This document shows, one piece after another, positions 51,720-61,568 of a stretch of 64,000 bases of DNA (positions are counted from its first letter, which is position 1; every line of letters starts with the position of its first letter). The DNA is from Lachnospiraceae bacterium. Its GTDB lineage: Bacteria; Bacillota; Clostridia; Lachnospirales; Lachnospiraceae. A program made the position numbers and the translations under genes. The stretch is from the NCBI GenBank assembly GCA_026169045.1, contig JAPFDH010000108.1, positions 1-64,000 on the forward strand, written 5' to 3'. The notes under the pieces are model-generated. The model was not told the origin of the DNA, did not search any database, and saw only the letters and a list, made by a program, of their open reading frames with translations.

Positions 51720-52988
51720 ATGGAAGGACTAATTCTGGGGTATGATATATGTAATGATTACTGCAGAATAAGCTGTTACGAGCCAGGGCAGCTGGAACCG
51801 GTAGATCTGGCATTTTCGGAGGAAGAAAATCCGTATGTGGTACAGACTGCTGTATGTAAAAAGAGAAATAAGGAAGAATGGCTGCTGGGTGAGGAAGCCT
51901 ATAAACTGGTTCTGACAGGAGAAGGAATATTAGTGGATAAACTGATCCGCCTGGCAGGAAAAGAGGGAACGGCTACAATAGAGAACAGATGCTATTCGGC
52001 AAAAGAGTTGTTAACGATTTTTCTATCCCTTACGTTGAAACAAGTATATCGTAAGTATGGAATAAAGGAAATCCGCATGTTGGTATTGACTGTACAGACG
52101 ATGAATCTGCAGCTTTTGGATACGTTGATTGGCTGTACGGATTCCTTGCATATTCCAAGAGAAAAAGTACATATTCTTAGCCATACAGAAAGTTATATGT
52201 ATTATGTAACAAGTCAGAAAAAAGATTTGTGGGCACATCAGGCAGTTTTATTTGATTTGAATTCAGAGGGACTTCATTACTACGAGTTGGGGATGAAAAG
52301 AGGAATTCAGCCCAATGTGGCAACAGTAGAACATGAAGCTTTGGAAGAAGGATTCTCCCTGGATATTCTGGAACATAAGTCAGGAAGAAAATTGGCAGAT
52401 TCCATTATGTTATCCTGTGGGGAGCGTATGATGCAGAAAAAGCTGATTTCATCGGTCTATTTAACTGGAAAGGGAATGGATCATTGTCAGGAATGGGCAT
52501 CTGAATTTTTGAAGATGGCATGTAGTAAAAGACGTGTATTTTTATGCCAGAATTTGTTCGCTAAGGGAGCTGTCTATGCCGCTTGTGATTTTGTGAGAGA
52601 AAAGAGTGCATATCCATATGTAGGGCTTTGTGAGGGAAGAATTCAGTCCAATGTGATCATGGAAGTGGTACACGAAGGAAAGAAAAAGAAATTGGTGTTG
52701 GCTGCTGAAGGTGGAAATTGGTATGAAACAAAATCAGTAGTGGATGTTATTTTGGATGACATGGATTGTTTAATTTTGACAGTGACAAGACATGGAGAAA
52801 GAGAAGGACGTGTAGTAGAAATTCCGCTTCAGGAATTTCCTAAGCGCCCCAATCGTACAACAAGAATATCAGTTATTCTTTCGTTCACTTCCGAGCGTGA
52901 TGCAACGGTAAGGATTGTGGATAAAGGATTTGGGGAATTCTTTCCATCTGAGCATGCAATGATTAAGAAAGAGATTCATTTAGCATAA
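51720..52988 (+). CDS. DUF5716 family protein with Hsp70/actin-like fold
   Basis: This 422-residue protein starts with LILGYDICNDYCRISCYEP, which has the pattern of the first phosphate-binding loop of Hsp70/actin-fold ATPases. Later it shows a second candidate loop, AVLFDLNSEGLHYYELG, and an adenosine-motif-like SVYLTGKGMDHCQEW. It appears shorter than DnaK and lacks a classical substrate domain; the last 100 residues form a beta unit. It is the constant neighbour of DUF5717 and probably its ATPase partner. Function unknown. Confidence 0.8.
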   Translation: MEGLILGYDICNDYCRISCYEPGQLEPVDLAFSEEENPYVVQTAVCKKRNKEEWLLGEEAYKLVLTGEGILVDKLIRLAGKEGTATIENRCYSAKELLTIFLSLTLKQVYRKYGIKEIRMLVLTVQTMNLQLLDTLIGCTDSLHIPREKVHILSHTESYMYYVTSQKKDLWAHQAVLFDLNSEGLHYYELGMKRGIQPNVATVEHEALEEGFSLDILEHKSGRKLADSIMLSCGERMMQKKLISSVYLTGKGMDHCQEWASEFLKMACSKRRVFLCQNLFAKGAVYAACDFVREKSAYPYVGLCEGRIQSNVIMEVVHEGKKKKLVLAAEGGNWYETKSVVDVILDDMDCLILTVTRHGEREGRVVEIPLQEFPKRPNRTTRISVILSFTSERDATVRIVDKGFGEFFPSEHAMIKKEIHLA

Positions 52989-53016
52989 GATTGGCAGAGA
53001 AAGGATGTGAGAATCG

Positions 53017-53832
53017 ATGGGTCAATACCTATTGTGTCAAAAGACAGCACAGGTGCCATATGAGATAGAAGAAATGGGACTGCACATCTACTCGGCAGAG
53101 GAGTTATGCTATTATGTTTATCATAATCTTCCCATGATTGATGATTCTTTTATCAATGAAGCATTAATAGAGTTTATTCGAGAAGATTTGGAAATGCCGA
53201 CTTTGGCAGATAAAATCAGTCGTTTTTTCCAATCATCGGATGACTTAGATAGCATATTAATTATTCTCCTTCGAAGTGTGGGATATTATACAGAAGAGGA
53301 AATTACAGAATTTCAGGAAATGATGTATGAGCTTCACAAGAAAAATCCTATGGAAAGAGCGAAGGAACGGGCCGACTTATTATTTTCTTATAGAAAATAT
53401 CAGAATGCAATTAAGGCATATGGGAGCATCGTAAGTCAGGGACGGGATCTCAGAATGAAAGTAGGGTTTTATGCAGAAGTACTGCAGCATATGGCAGTTT
53501 GCTGTCTTCATTTGCATATGTACCAAGAGGCATTGGAATGTCTGAGAGCGTCTTATGAAGAAAATAGAGATCTTCGGGTGTTACAGCAGATTTATGATTT
53601 TTGTGTCCTGACAAGACAGGCACTGCCTAAGGATTTATTTCGGGATATTAAAGACGAAACATTGATTTATTGGCAGAAAGATTATTGTGAAGCGCAGGAG
53701 AATGCCATGAGGGAAATAGAAAACGGTGAGACTGCGGGGATATTCGCTTTGGAAGCAGAAGAAAGAGAAGCTGCCTTGGAAACCTTCCTGGAAAAAGAAA
53801 AACGCCTATATCGTGAAATGGCAGGAGAGTAA
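53017..53832 (+). CDS. TPR-like protein, third member of the DUF5717 cluster
   Basis: This 271-residue, highly helical and acidic protein has repeats resembling TPRs (AKERADLLFSYRKYQNAIKAYG and YAEVLQHMAVCCLHLHMYQEALECL). Its C-terminus is a charged coiled-coil-like tail rich in Glu. It starts 28 bases after the DUF5716 stop behind AAAGGATG. No enzymatic motif is visible. It probably assembles with the two preceding proteins. Confidence 0.7.
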   Translation: MGQYLLCQKTAQVPYEIEEMGLHIYSAEELCYYVYHNLPMIDDSFINEALIEFIREDLEMPTLADKISRFFQSSDDLDSILIILLRSVGYYTEEEITEFQEMMYELHKKNPMERAKERADLLFSYRKYQNAIKAYGSIVSQGRDLRMKVGFYAEVLQHMAVCCLHLHMYQEALECLRASYEENRDLRVLQQIYDFCVLTRQALPKDLFRDIKDETLIYWQKDYCEAQENAMREIENGETAGIFALEAEEREAALETFLEKEKRLYREMAGE

Positions 53833-53841
53833 AAAAGTTGC

Positions 53842-53870
53842 TTGACAAACACCGGGTGTATGATTATGAT
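53842..53870 (+). promoter_or_regulatory. Promoter of the T-box/valS transcript
   Basis: Perfect TTGACA at 53842-53847 and TATGAT at 53865-53870 are spaced by 17 bases. Confidence 0.8.
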
Positions 53871-53877
53871 AGAAAAA

Positions 53878-54137
53878 GAAAAAGGTAATGAGGAAGAGGA
53901 GTATGGCATTATCCCTGACAGAGAGAGCGATTCATTGGCTGGAAGATCGTTTGAGGAAGAGATGACAGAAGGTAGCTTCTAAACTGCAAGGCTGAAATGA
54001 CAGTAAGCTTTGACGGCAGCCCCCGTTACAGGGTCATGCGGTAGTTGGCCGCAGCGAGGAGCAGATATTGCTTGAAAAAAGGTGGTACCGCGTTTATGAC
54101 GCCCTTTACATCCATAGGATGTAAGGGGCTTTTTTTT
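53878..54137 (+). promoter_or_regulatory. T-box riboswitch controlling valS
   Basis: The leader has the invariant T-box sequence AAGGTGGTACCGCG (54079-54092), followed by a strong terminator. Its stem is GCCCTTTACATCC/GGATGTAAGGGGC (54101-54129), with T8 after it. The T-box bulge pairs with the uncharged tRNA acceptor end and favours the antiterminator. Given the downstream gene it should read tRNA-Val; I did not fix the specifier codon by eye. Confidence 0.93.
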
Positions 54138-54182
54138 CGTTAACAGTGAAACGTCGTCGAAACGGCAGAAGGTGAGGTAAAA

Positions 54183-56822
54183 ATGAAAGAACTGGAAAAA
54201 ACGTATAATCCGTCGGATATTGAAGAAAGACAGTATCAAAAATGGCTTGATAAAAAATATTTTCATGCAGAAGTAGATCGAAGCAAAAAACCATTTACTA
54301 TTGTGATGCCGCCGCCAAATGTTACAGGACAGCTTCATATGGGACATGCATTGGATAATACTATGCAGGATATTTTAATTCGTTTTAAAAGAATGCAGGG
54401 ATATTCCGCATTATGGCAGCCGGGAACCGATCATGCTGCGATTGCTACAGAAGTAAAAGTTATTGAAGATCTGAAGAAAAAGGGAATAGACAAAAAGGAT
54501 TTGACACGGGATGAATTTTTAAAGTATGCATGGGACTGGAAGAAAGAATACGGAAGCCGCATTATTAATCAGTTGAAAAAATTAGGTTCCTCGGCAGACT
54601 GGGACAGAGAACGGTTTACTATGGATGAAGGTTGTTCCAAAGCTGTGGAAGAAGTGTTTATCAAATTGTATAATAAAGGATGGATTTATAAAGGAAGCAG
54701 AATCGGAAACTGGTGTCCGGTCTGTAAAACATCTATTTCTGATGCGGAGGTAATCCATGAAGAACAAGCAGGACATTTTTGGCATATCAAATATCCGATT
54801 GTAGGTGAAGAAGGTCGTTTTGTAGAAATTGCAACGACAAGACCGGAAACAATGCTGGGAGATACAGCAGTTGCTGTGAATCCTGATGATGAACGTTATC
54901 AGGATTTAATCGGAAAAACATTGATGCTTCCTATTGTAAATAGGGAAATTCCTGTAGTAGCAGATGCTTATGTTGATAAAGAATTTGGTACAGGATGCGT
55001 AAAAATCACACCGGCCCATGACCCTAATGATTTTGAAGTCGGAAAGCGCCATAATTTACCGGAAATAAATATTATGAATGATGATGCTACGATTAATCAA
55101 AATGGTGGAAAATATGAGGGAATGGATCGCTATGAAGCCAGAAAAGCCATAGTGAAAGAATTGGATGAATTGGGGCTTTTGGTAAAAATAGAAGATCATG
55201 TGCATAATGTGGGAATTCATGATCGATGCAAGACCACCATTGAACCTCTGATTAAGCAGCAATGGTTTGTAAAAATGGATGAAATGATTAAACCTGCAGT
55301 GGAGGCAATTAAATCCGGTGATATTAAATTAGTACCAGAAAGAATGGATCGTACGTATTACAATTGGACAGATAATATCCGTGATTGGTGTATTTCCCGT
55401 CAATTATGGTGGGGGCATAGAATTCCTGCTTATTATTGCCAGGAATGCGGAGAAATGGTGGTGGCAAAAGAAAAGCCGGAATGCTGTCCGAAATGTCATA
55501 GCCACAAGATGGAACAGGATCCGGATACTTTGGATACATGGTTTTCATCGGCACTTTGGCCTTTCTCCACATTGGGCTGGCCAGAAAAAACGGAAGAATT
55601 GGAATATTTTTATCCAACCGATGTTCTTGTAACGGGATATGATATCATCTTCTTCTGGGTAATCCGTATGATTTTTTCCGGATACGAGCAAATGGGAGAA
55701 AAGCCTTTCCATACTGTTTTGTTCCACGGTCTTGTAAGAGATTCCCAAGGACGTAAGATGAGTAAATCATTGGGAAATGGTATTGATCCGTTGGAAGTAA
55801 TTGATAAATATGGTGCGGATGCGCTTCGTATGACTCTGATTACAGGAAATTCTGCCGGAAATGATATGCGTTTTTATTGGGAAAGAGTAGAAGCATCCAG
55901 AAATTTTGCAAACAAAGTCTGGAATGCTGCCCGTTTTATCATGATGAATATGGAAAAAGCAGATATCAGCCATGTGGAATTGGATGATTTGACGCAGGCA
56001 GATCAGTGGATTTTATCCAAAGCCAACCATTTGGCAAAAGATGTTACAGATCTTTTGGATAAATATGAGATGGGAGTAGCTCTTCAAAAAGTTTATGACT
56101 TTATCTGGGAGGAATTCTGTGATTGGTATATTGAGATGGTGAAGCCACGTCTTTGGAATGAAGAAGACGAAACAAAAGCAGCTGCCATCTGGACACTGAA
56201 GACAGTTTTAATCCAGTCTTTGAAATTGCTGCATCCTTATATGCCATTTATAACAGAAGAAATCTTTTGTAATCTGCAGGAAGAAGTGGAATCCATTATG
56301 GTTTCCAAATGGCCGGAATATAACGAAACATGGAATTTCGCGAAAGAAGAGAAAGCTGTAGAAATGATAAAAGAGGCAGTACGCGGAATTCGAACTGTGC
56401 GTACATCTATGAATGTTCCGCCGAGTAAAAAGGCAAAAGTATTTGTGGTAGCGGATAAAGAAGAAGTACGAAATGTTTTTGCAGAAAGTAAGAGCTTCTT
56501 TGCTATGTTGGGATATGCCAGCGAAGTAACGATTCAGGAAGATAAAAATGGCATTGGCGATGATGCGGTATCAGCAGTAACAGCAGATGCTGTAATCTAT
56601 ATGCCATTTGCTGAACTGGTTGATATTGAAAAAGAGCGGGAACGTTTGAAAAAAGAAGAAGAACGTTTGACGAAGGAATTAGCCCGTGTTAACGGAATGC
56701 TGAACAATGAACGTTTCATGAGTAAAGCACCTGAGGCTAAGGTTTTGGAAGAACGGGAAAAGCTTCAAAAATATACAGCAATGATGGAGCAGGTAAAAGA
56801 ACGGTTGGAAGCCTTAAAATAA
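54183..56822 (+). CDS. valS: Valyl-tRNA synthetase
   Basis: This 879-residue class I synthetase has the HIGH-type motif [15 protein letters not shown], the CP1 editing domain ([13 protein letters not shown] and the [14 protein letters not shown] region), the KMSKS motif [10 protein letters not shown] near residue 525 and the C-terminal ValS coiled-coil ([23 protein letters not shown]). Length is typical. It charges tRNA-Val in the cytoplasm and is controlled by the T-box upstream. Confidence 0.97.
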   Translation: MKELEKTYNPSDIEERQYQKWLDKKYFHAEVDRSKKPFTIVMPPPNVTGQLHMGHALDNTMQDILIRFKRMQGYSALWQPGTDHAAIATEVKVIEDLKKKGIDKKDLTRDEFLKYAWDWKKEYGSRIINQLKKLGSSADWDRERFTMDEGCSKAVEEVFIKLYNKGWIYKGSRIGNWCPVCKTSISDAEVIHEEQAGHFWHIKYPIVGEEGRFVEIATTRPETMLGDTAVAVNPDDERYQDLIGKTLMLPIVNREIPVVADAYVDKEFGTGCVKITPAHDPNDFEVGKRHNLPEINIMNDDATINQNGGKYEGMDRYEARKAIVKELDELGLLVKIEDHVHNVGIHDRCKTTIEPLIKQQWFVKMDEMIKPAVEAIKSGDIKLVPERMDRTYYNWTDNIRDWCISRQLWWGHRIPAYYCQECGEMVVAKEKPECCPKCHSHKMEQDPDTLDTWFSSALWPFSTLGWPEKTEELEYFYPTDVLVTGYDIIFFWVIRMIFSGYEQMGEKPFHTVLFHGLVRDSQGRKMSKSLGNGIDPLEVIDKYGADALRMTLITGNSAGNDMRFYWERVEASRNFANKVWNAARFIMMNMEKADISHVELDDLTQADQWILSKANHLAKDVTDLLDKYEMGVALQKVYDFIWEEFCDWYIEMVKPRLWNEEDETKAAAIWTLKTVLIQSLKLLHPYMPFITEEIFCNLQEEVESIMVSKWPEYNETWNFAKEEKAVEMIKEAVRGIRTVRTSMNVPPSKKAKVFVVADKEEVRNVFAESKSFFAMLGYASEVTIQEDKNGIGDDAVSAVTADAVIYMPFAELVDIEKERERLKKEEERLTKELARVNGMLNNERFMSKAPEAKVLEEREKLQKYTAMMEQVKERLEALK

Positions 56823-56853
56823 TAATGCATCATTTGAAAAAACAGTAATAAAA

Positions 56854-56897
56854 AAGAAGGAAATACCGATAATTTCACGGATTTCCTTCTTTTTTTA
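56854..56897. terminator. Terminator after valS
   Basis: Perfect 11-base stem AAGAAGGAAAT/ATTTCCTTCTT (56854-56864/56881-56891) followed by a T-run. Confidence 0.85.
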
Positions 56898-56984
56898 TGC
56901 ACAGGCAACGAGCCATGTGCAGATGCTTGGATACGCATACGGCAACTGCTCGCGAACGTGAGAAACTCGCGAAGCGTTTCTCAG
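56896..56984 (+). repeat. Dispersed repeat of about 90 bp, copy 2
   Basis: This is the plus-strand counterpart of 21248-21338. Conserved blocks include CAGATGCTTG, ATACG, CGGCAACTG and GCGAACGTGAGAAACTCGC. It lies between converging valS and methyltransferase genes and shows an internal dyad (GAGAAACTCGCGAAGCGTTTCTC). Confidence 0.7.
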
Positions 56985-57045
56985 CGTTCTCTGTAAATGA
57001 TAAGATGGTGTCGATTGTATATAACAATATAAAAATATAAGCTTT

Positions 57046-58203
57046 TTAGGAATGAAGCAATTTTTTTAATGTCAAATCTGCGTTAAGAAAATCTTCCAAT
57101 GCAGATAATGCTTCTTTATTTTCAGCAGGAGTTCCCTGGTATACAGCACGGATAAGGATATTTTTAGGTGTATGCTCCATGTCAATAAATTCCAAAAGTT
57201 GTGTACGATACCCACAGGCTTCCAAATGTTCGGCACGAAGAGCATCGGTAAAAAGGGCAGACATACGTTCCTTTATAATTCCGTATTTAAGAGCTGGCTT
57301 TAAAATATCGTTTTGTATTTTCTGGTTTAATTCATGTTGGCAACAGGGAACGGAAAGAATTACCTTCGCGTTCCAATTTACGGCTTTGGCTAACGCGTAA
57401 TCAGTGGCGGTATCACAGGCATGGAGGGTAACAACCATATCCACTTGATCGACACCAGTATAGTCGGCAATATCACCTTGCAGGAAATGCAGGGTATCAT
57501 AACCATATGATTGTGCCAGTGAATTGCAATGGTTTATGACATCTTCTTTTAAATCAAGACCTATGATACGTATGGAGTATCCTTTTAATTGCTTTAAATA
57601 GTAGTAGAGTGCAAATGTGAGATATGATTTTCCGCATCCGAAGTCTAAAATAGTTAATTCCTTATTTTTATCAAGCCTTGGAAGGACATCTTCCACAAAT
57701 TCCAGGAAACGATTGATTTGACGGTATTTATCATAGCGGGAGCGGATGACAGAACCATTGGGTGTCATGACACCTAGATCCACAAGAAATGGTACGGGAC
57801 ATCCTTCTTCCAACAAATATTTTTTTGAACGGTTATGATTTAATGAAACAGAAGGTGTTTTACCGGAACGTTTTTTGGATTTGATCGTTACCTTCCCCTT
57901 TTTACTGATGAGAATGGTGATGTCCTCTGTTAAAGTTGAAATTTGCGCCTGACGGAATTGGGTGGTCAGAACACGGCAGAGGTAAGAGATGGCCTCTTCT
58001 TTGTCAAGATTTTGATGGAAGACCTGTTTCCCTTTCCATTCCTCTGTTTGAAATTGGAGATTATGTTTTATCATGACAGGACGTATTTTGCATTTAAATA
58101 TATCATCTTGTCTTCGGGGATTGCTGAAAACAGCTTCAATAAGATCAGGAGAAATCGTATGGGTAAGGGTTTGTTGTATTGATTGTTCTATTTGAATATC
58201 CAT
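57046..58203 (-). CDS. SAM-dependent methyltransferase (Methyltransf_32-like)
   Basis: This protein of about 385 residues has a helical N-terminal region and a Rossmann methyltransferase domain from about residue 190: motif I ILDFGCGKSYLTFAL, the acidic loop IIGLDLKEDVI and the motif VILSVPCCQHELN. The PCCQHE signature is typical of the Methyltransf_32/METTL25-like family, whose substrates are poorly known. ATG 58203 follows AAGGAA. It is convergent with valS. Confidence 0.85.
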   Translation of the reverse strand: MDIQIEQSIQQTLTHTISPDLIEAVFSNPRRQDDIFKCKIRPVMIKHNLQFQTEEWKGKQVFHQNLDKEEAISYLCRVLTTQFRQAQISTLTEDITILISKKGKVTIKSKKRSGKTPSVSLNHNRSKKYLLEEGCPVPFLVDLGVMTPNGSVIRSRYDKYRQINRFLEFVEDVLPRLDKNKELTILDFGCGKSYLTFALYYYLKQLKGYSIRIIGLDLKEDVINHCNSLAQSYGYDTLHFLQGDIADYTGVDQVDMVVTLHACDTATDYALAKAVNWNAKVILSVPCCQHELNQKIQNDILKPALKYGIIKERMSALFTDALRAEHLEACGYRTQLLEFIDMEHTPKNILIRAVYQGTPAENKEALSALEDFLNADLTLKKLLHS

Positions 58204-58423
58204 GAAATAGTTCCTTTCTGAATGGAATACCGGATAAACCAGTTTACTAAATATTAAGTATATCATAGAGCAGGATACAATGCTACAGATTTTGGAAATT
58301 GTTGACGATGAAGAGGAAAATTTGATGTTAAAAGAATGATAAGAGCGACTACTTTTTTTATTTGATCTATGATAAAATATAGGAAAATTTAGGAATGAGA
58401 TTTGCTGGGAGGAGTAAAGCGAA

Positions 58424-59350
58424 ATGGAAAACAGTCAAACGAATTTTGTCAAAATTATAAAGGAAATTTGTCTTGAATATCATATTTCACTTCAGTCATT
58501 TGGCGGAGACTGGGGGTTCCTTTTGGAGAGAGAGGGACGGAGAACATATATTTTAGGATATCAGTTTGGATTAAATAGTGCGGTTTCAAAAGATATTTGT
58601 ACGGATAAAAGTATTGCCAGCGAGATCATGTCACAACAGGGGATTGCCTGTGTAGAGCATATTTGTTTTATGGCGCCTCATATGTTTCAATTCGTAGGTG
58701 GAAATGGAAATTGGAAAAATCTGATAGATATGCTGGAAAAATATGGAGAAATTGTCTGTAAAGATAATGCAGGGACAGGAGGAAATCAGGTTTTTCTTGT
58801 CAGAAATCAAAAAGAATTGGAACAGGCGGCTGATTTAATATTTCGTAGGGCAGATGCCATGGCTGTTTCACCTTATTACCCGATCCATGATGAGTACCGT
58901 GTTATATTGCTGGATGAGGATGTACAACTTGTTTTTAAAAAAATAAGAAAACATTTGACTGGGGATGGATCAAGTACAATTAGAAGTTTGTATGCAGAGT
59001 ATCTTTTGAACGGAGGAAGTGATCAGGCAATGATTCCGGCAAAAGATATGGAACGGATTCTGAAAAACGGGGAAGAGTACTTTTTAAACTGGAAACATAA
59101 TCTTGGACAGGGGGCAGATGCACAGATATTGAATGAAAGTGAAACGGAGGAAATTTGTATCCTGGCAAAACGGGCAGCAAAATGTCTGAACATTCGTTTT
59201 GCATCTGTGGACGTTGTTATGACAAAAGAAGGCTTGAAAGTAATGGAAGTCAATGCCGGTGTGATGATGGAAAATCTGGCAGGAATGAATTCAGAATATT
59301 ATCAGATAGCCAAGTCGATTTATAAAAAAGCAATTTTCAAAATGTTGTAA
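58424..59350 (+). CDS. ATP-grasp superfamily protein
   Basis: This 308-residue ATP-grasp protein has the nucleotide-binding lid region CKDNAGTGGNQVFLV, DEYRVILLDEDVQLVFKKIRK, GDGSSTIRSL (as in cyanophycin synthetase and RimK-like ligases) and the metal-binding end FASVDVVMTKEGLKVMEVNAGVMMENL. It should join a carboxylate to an amine or thiol with ATP. The substrate is unknown and it stands alone. A GGGAGGAG site precedes the ATG. Confidence 0.85.
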   Translation: MENSQTNFVKIIKEICLEYHISLQSFGGDWGFLLEREGRRTYILGYQFGLNSAVSKDICTDKSIASEIMSQQGIACVEHICFMAPHMFQFVGGNGNWKNLIDMLEKYGEIVCKDNAGTGGNQVFLVRNQKELEQAADLIFRRADAMAVSPYYPIHDEYRVILLDEDVQLVFKKIRKHLTGDGSSTIRSLYAEYLLNGGSDQAMIPAKDMERILKNGEEYFLNWKHNLGQGADAQILNESETEEICILAKRAAKCLNIRFASVDVVMTKEGLKVMEVNAGVMMENLAGMNSEYYQIAKSIYKKAIFKML

Positions 59351-59454
59351 GAAAATAAAACTTGATTTTTCGTGGATTTCTGGTTATTATTATAGATACG
59401 TTCTATCAATGAAAGATTGTATTATAAAACGTATAGGAACGAAAATGGTTTTGT

Positions 59455-59498
59455 AAAACGGTGATAGGAAGTATTTTCCTATCTAATAACGGCGTTTT
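59455..59498 (+). promoter_or_regulatory. Nested hairpin in the leader of the small acidic gene
   Basis: The inner stem GATAGGAA/TTCCTATC (59463-59470/59476-59483) lies inside an outer pair AAAACG/CGTTTT. It might be a leader structure or a weak terminator of the ATP-grasp gene. Confidence 0.3.
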
Positions 59499-59542
59499 CA
59501 GTGTTATTCTGATAAACGCAGATGGAAAGGCATGATTAGTAT

Positions 59543-59686
59543 ATGATTAATTTTGATGAGGAACTGGCGAAGTTTAAACCGAGCCTGGAAGTAGATCAGA
59601 CGGAAAATGCGATTTTAAGCGATAAAATGACTGATATTACAGACATAATGGCAGAGTTATTAAAAGAAGTAAAAGAACAGCAGTAG
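59543..59686 (+). CDS. 47-residue acidic protein
   Basis: ATG 59543 opens a 47-codon frame (MINFDEELAKFKPSLEVDQ, then MTDITDIMAELLKEVKEQQ). It ends 16 bases before the zinc-ribbon/TPR gene, with AACACGGAGG between them. The protein is acidic and helical with no membrane segment. The tight spacing suggests it is cotranscribed and may bind the next protein. I do not recognise a family. Confidence 0.65.
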   Translation: MINFDEELAKFKPSLEVDQTENAILSDKMTDITDIMAELLKEVKEQQ

Positions 59687-59702
59687 TAACACGGAGGAAG
59701 CC

Positions 59703-61079
59703 ATGAGATGTTATCGTTGTAACAGTAAATTATCCGAGAATCGGGATATCTGTACAAAATGTGGAGCGGATATCCGTTTTTACAAAAAGATCATTTATAC
59801 ATCGAACCAATATTATAATATTGGTCTGATGAAAGCAAGGGCAAGGGATTTGACGGGGGCGGCAGAAAGTCTGAGAACCTGTCTGCAGCTGAATAAAAAG
59901 AACGTCAATGCAAGAAACCTTTTGGGACTTGTATACTATGAGATGGGAGAAGCTGCCCAGGCACTGAAAGAGTGGGTGATCAGCAAAAATTATAAATATA
60001 GAAATAATATTGCCGATCATTATATTCAGGATTTACGGGATAATCGTCAGGCATTGGATGGCATGTCCCATAGCATTCATAAATTCAATCAGGCATTGGA
60101 ATATGCTCAGACGGGTGCAATTGATTTGGCTGTCATTCAGCTGAAGAAAGTCATATCGGTTAATCCGAATTTGTTAAAAGCATATCAGCTATTGGCGCTT
60201 TTGTATATTCATCAGCAGAAATATGATCAGGCCAGAATTGTATTGAGAAAATGTCTGGAAATAGACAGGGGAAATATCTGTGCAATCAGTTATCTGAAAG
60301 AATTAAGAAAGATGCGTCCTTCTTCTAAAAAAAGAAATCGGGAAGTGGTTGGTGAAACTGATCGCGAAGAGGTAATTATCCCGGTCAGAATGCGAGACTA
60401 TGGAAGTTATCTTGCATCAGCCATTTATATTTTACTGGGAGCTGTGATTGCTTTAGGTATCCTGTATTATGTAGTGATTCCGGGAAAAGAGAAGGAAATT
60501 GCTGCCAATAACAAAGTCGATATGTCTTCTTATCAGGAAAAGTATGATGAGTTAAATGCAACGATTCGTACATTGGAAGATCAGATTACCCAGCTTGAAA
60601 ATGAAAAAGCAGATGTGGAAAGCAATTTGAATTCATCCAATGAAGAGTCCAATAACATTCAGGCAGCATATGACAAGATGCTGGAATTGGCAAATGTTTA
60701 TATTGCAGGAGATTTGGTTCAAACAGTGACTCTGTATCAGCAGATTGATGGCAGTGCAGTAGATACCAGCAGCTATCAGCAAGTGTATAATACTGTAAAA
60801 GCGCAGTATGAAGGAAATGAGATCTATGACAAACTGATTGAGCAGGGGGACAATACATTAAAAACCGGAAATTATGCACAGGCAAAAACTTATTATGAAG
60901 CTGCCATGACAGTAAAGCCGGATCAGGACGAGCCTGTTTATCAGGCGGCATGGTGTGCGCAGAATGCCGGAGAAATTGATCGGGCCAAGGAATTGTATCA
61001 GAAGATCATTACGGAATTCCCAAGATCGTCTAAGTATAATGATGCCGCATCTCATTTAAGAGATCTGGGCGGTGCGTAA
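59703..61079 (+). CDS. Zinc-ribbon, TPR and coiled-coil membrane protein
   Basis: This 458-residue protein begins with a zinc ribbon (CYRCNSKLSENRDICTKCG). Cytoplasmic TPRs follow to about residue 205 (NARNLLGLVYYEMGEAAQALKEW; KAYQLLALLYIHQQKYDQARIVL). Then come one membrane helix (about 238-262), a coiled coil (YDELNATIRTLEDQITQLEN) and extracytoplasmic TPRs at the C-terminus. It looks like a single-pass scaffold linking both faces of the membrane. Function unknown. The ATG follows GGAGG and a terminator ends the unit. Confidence 0.8.
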   Translation: MRCYRCNSKLSENRDICTKCGADIRFYKKIIYTSNQYYNIGLMKARARDLTGAAESLRTCLQLNKKNVNARNLLGLVYYEMGEAAQALKEWVISKNYKYRNNIADHYIQDLRDNRQALDGMSHSIHKFNQALEYAQTGAIDLAVIQLKKVISVNPNLLKAYQLLALLYIHQQKYDQARIVLRKCLEIDRGNICAISYLKELRKMRPSSKKRNREVVGETDREEVIIPVRMRDYGSYLASAIYILLGAVIALGILYYVVIPGKEKEIAANNKVDMSSYQEKYDELNATIRTLEDQITQLENEKADVESNLNSSNEESNNIQAAYDKMLELANVYIAGDLVQTVTLYQQIDGSAVDTSSYQQVYNTVKAQYEGNEIYDKLIEQGDNTLKTGNYAQAKTYYEAAMTVKPDQDEPVYQAAWCAQNAGEIDRAKELYQKIITEFPRSSKYNDAASHLRDLGGA

Positions 61080-61101
61080 AAAAGTATAGAGTAAGATAGA
61101 G

Positions 61102-61142
61102 AACACACTACAAAAGAGAAAACTTTTGTGGTGTGTTTTTTA
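61102..61142 (+). terminator. Terminator after the zinc-ribbon/TPR gene
   Basis: Near-perfect 15-base stem AACACACTACAAAAG/CTTTTGTGGTGTGTT (61102-61137) followed by T. Confidence 0.9.
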
Positions 61143-61183
61143 TGTTACGCGAAAAATGTAGAAAAAGGAAATAGGAGGCTATT

Positions 61184-61513
61184 ATGGAGCAATCAGAAAA
61201 AAATTCAGACCAAGTAATGTATCGTACCGCTGGAACAAGTTTGATTATTATTCTTCCCGTGGAGGTAGACGATCATAATTGTAAGGGAATAGCAGAAACC
61301 ACAGAGGAATATATCAGAAACAGAGTGGTAAAAAGAATGATATTTGATTTTAGCAAAACCGGGTTTATGGATAGTGCTGGAATCGGTGTTCTTCTAGGCA
61401 GATATAAGCGAATGAAAGAATTGGGAGGTGAGGTCGCAGTAACCGGTGAGGATCAGCGAATTGAACGTATTTTAAAAATATCTGGAATCTATCAGATTAT
61501 CGGAAAAGTGTGA
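61184..61513 (+). CDS. spoIIAA: Anti-sigma F factor antagonist SpoIIAA
   Basis: This 109-residue STAS-domain protein has the phosphorylatable Ser in MDSAGIGVLLGRYKRMKELGG. Dephosphorylated SpoIIAA releases SigF from SpoIIAB in the forespore. The position directly before spoIIAB and sigF identifies it. GGAGGC precedes the ATG. The usual C-terminal length is preserved. Confidence 0.95.
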   Translation: MEQSEKNSDQVMYRTAGTSLIIILPVEVDDHNCKGIAETTEEYIRNRVVKRMIFDFSKTGFMDSAGIGVLLGRYKRMKELGGEVAVTGEDQRIERILKISGIYQIIGKV

Positions 61514-61568
61514 AGGATGAATGGGGCATGAACGTTTAAACGGTGGAAAAAGAATGGAGGATAAGAAA

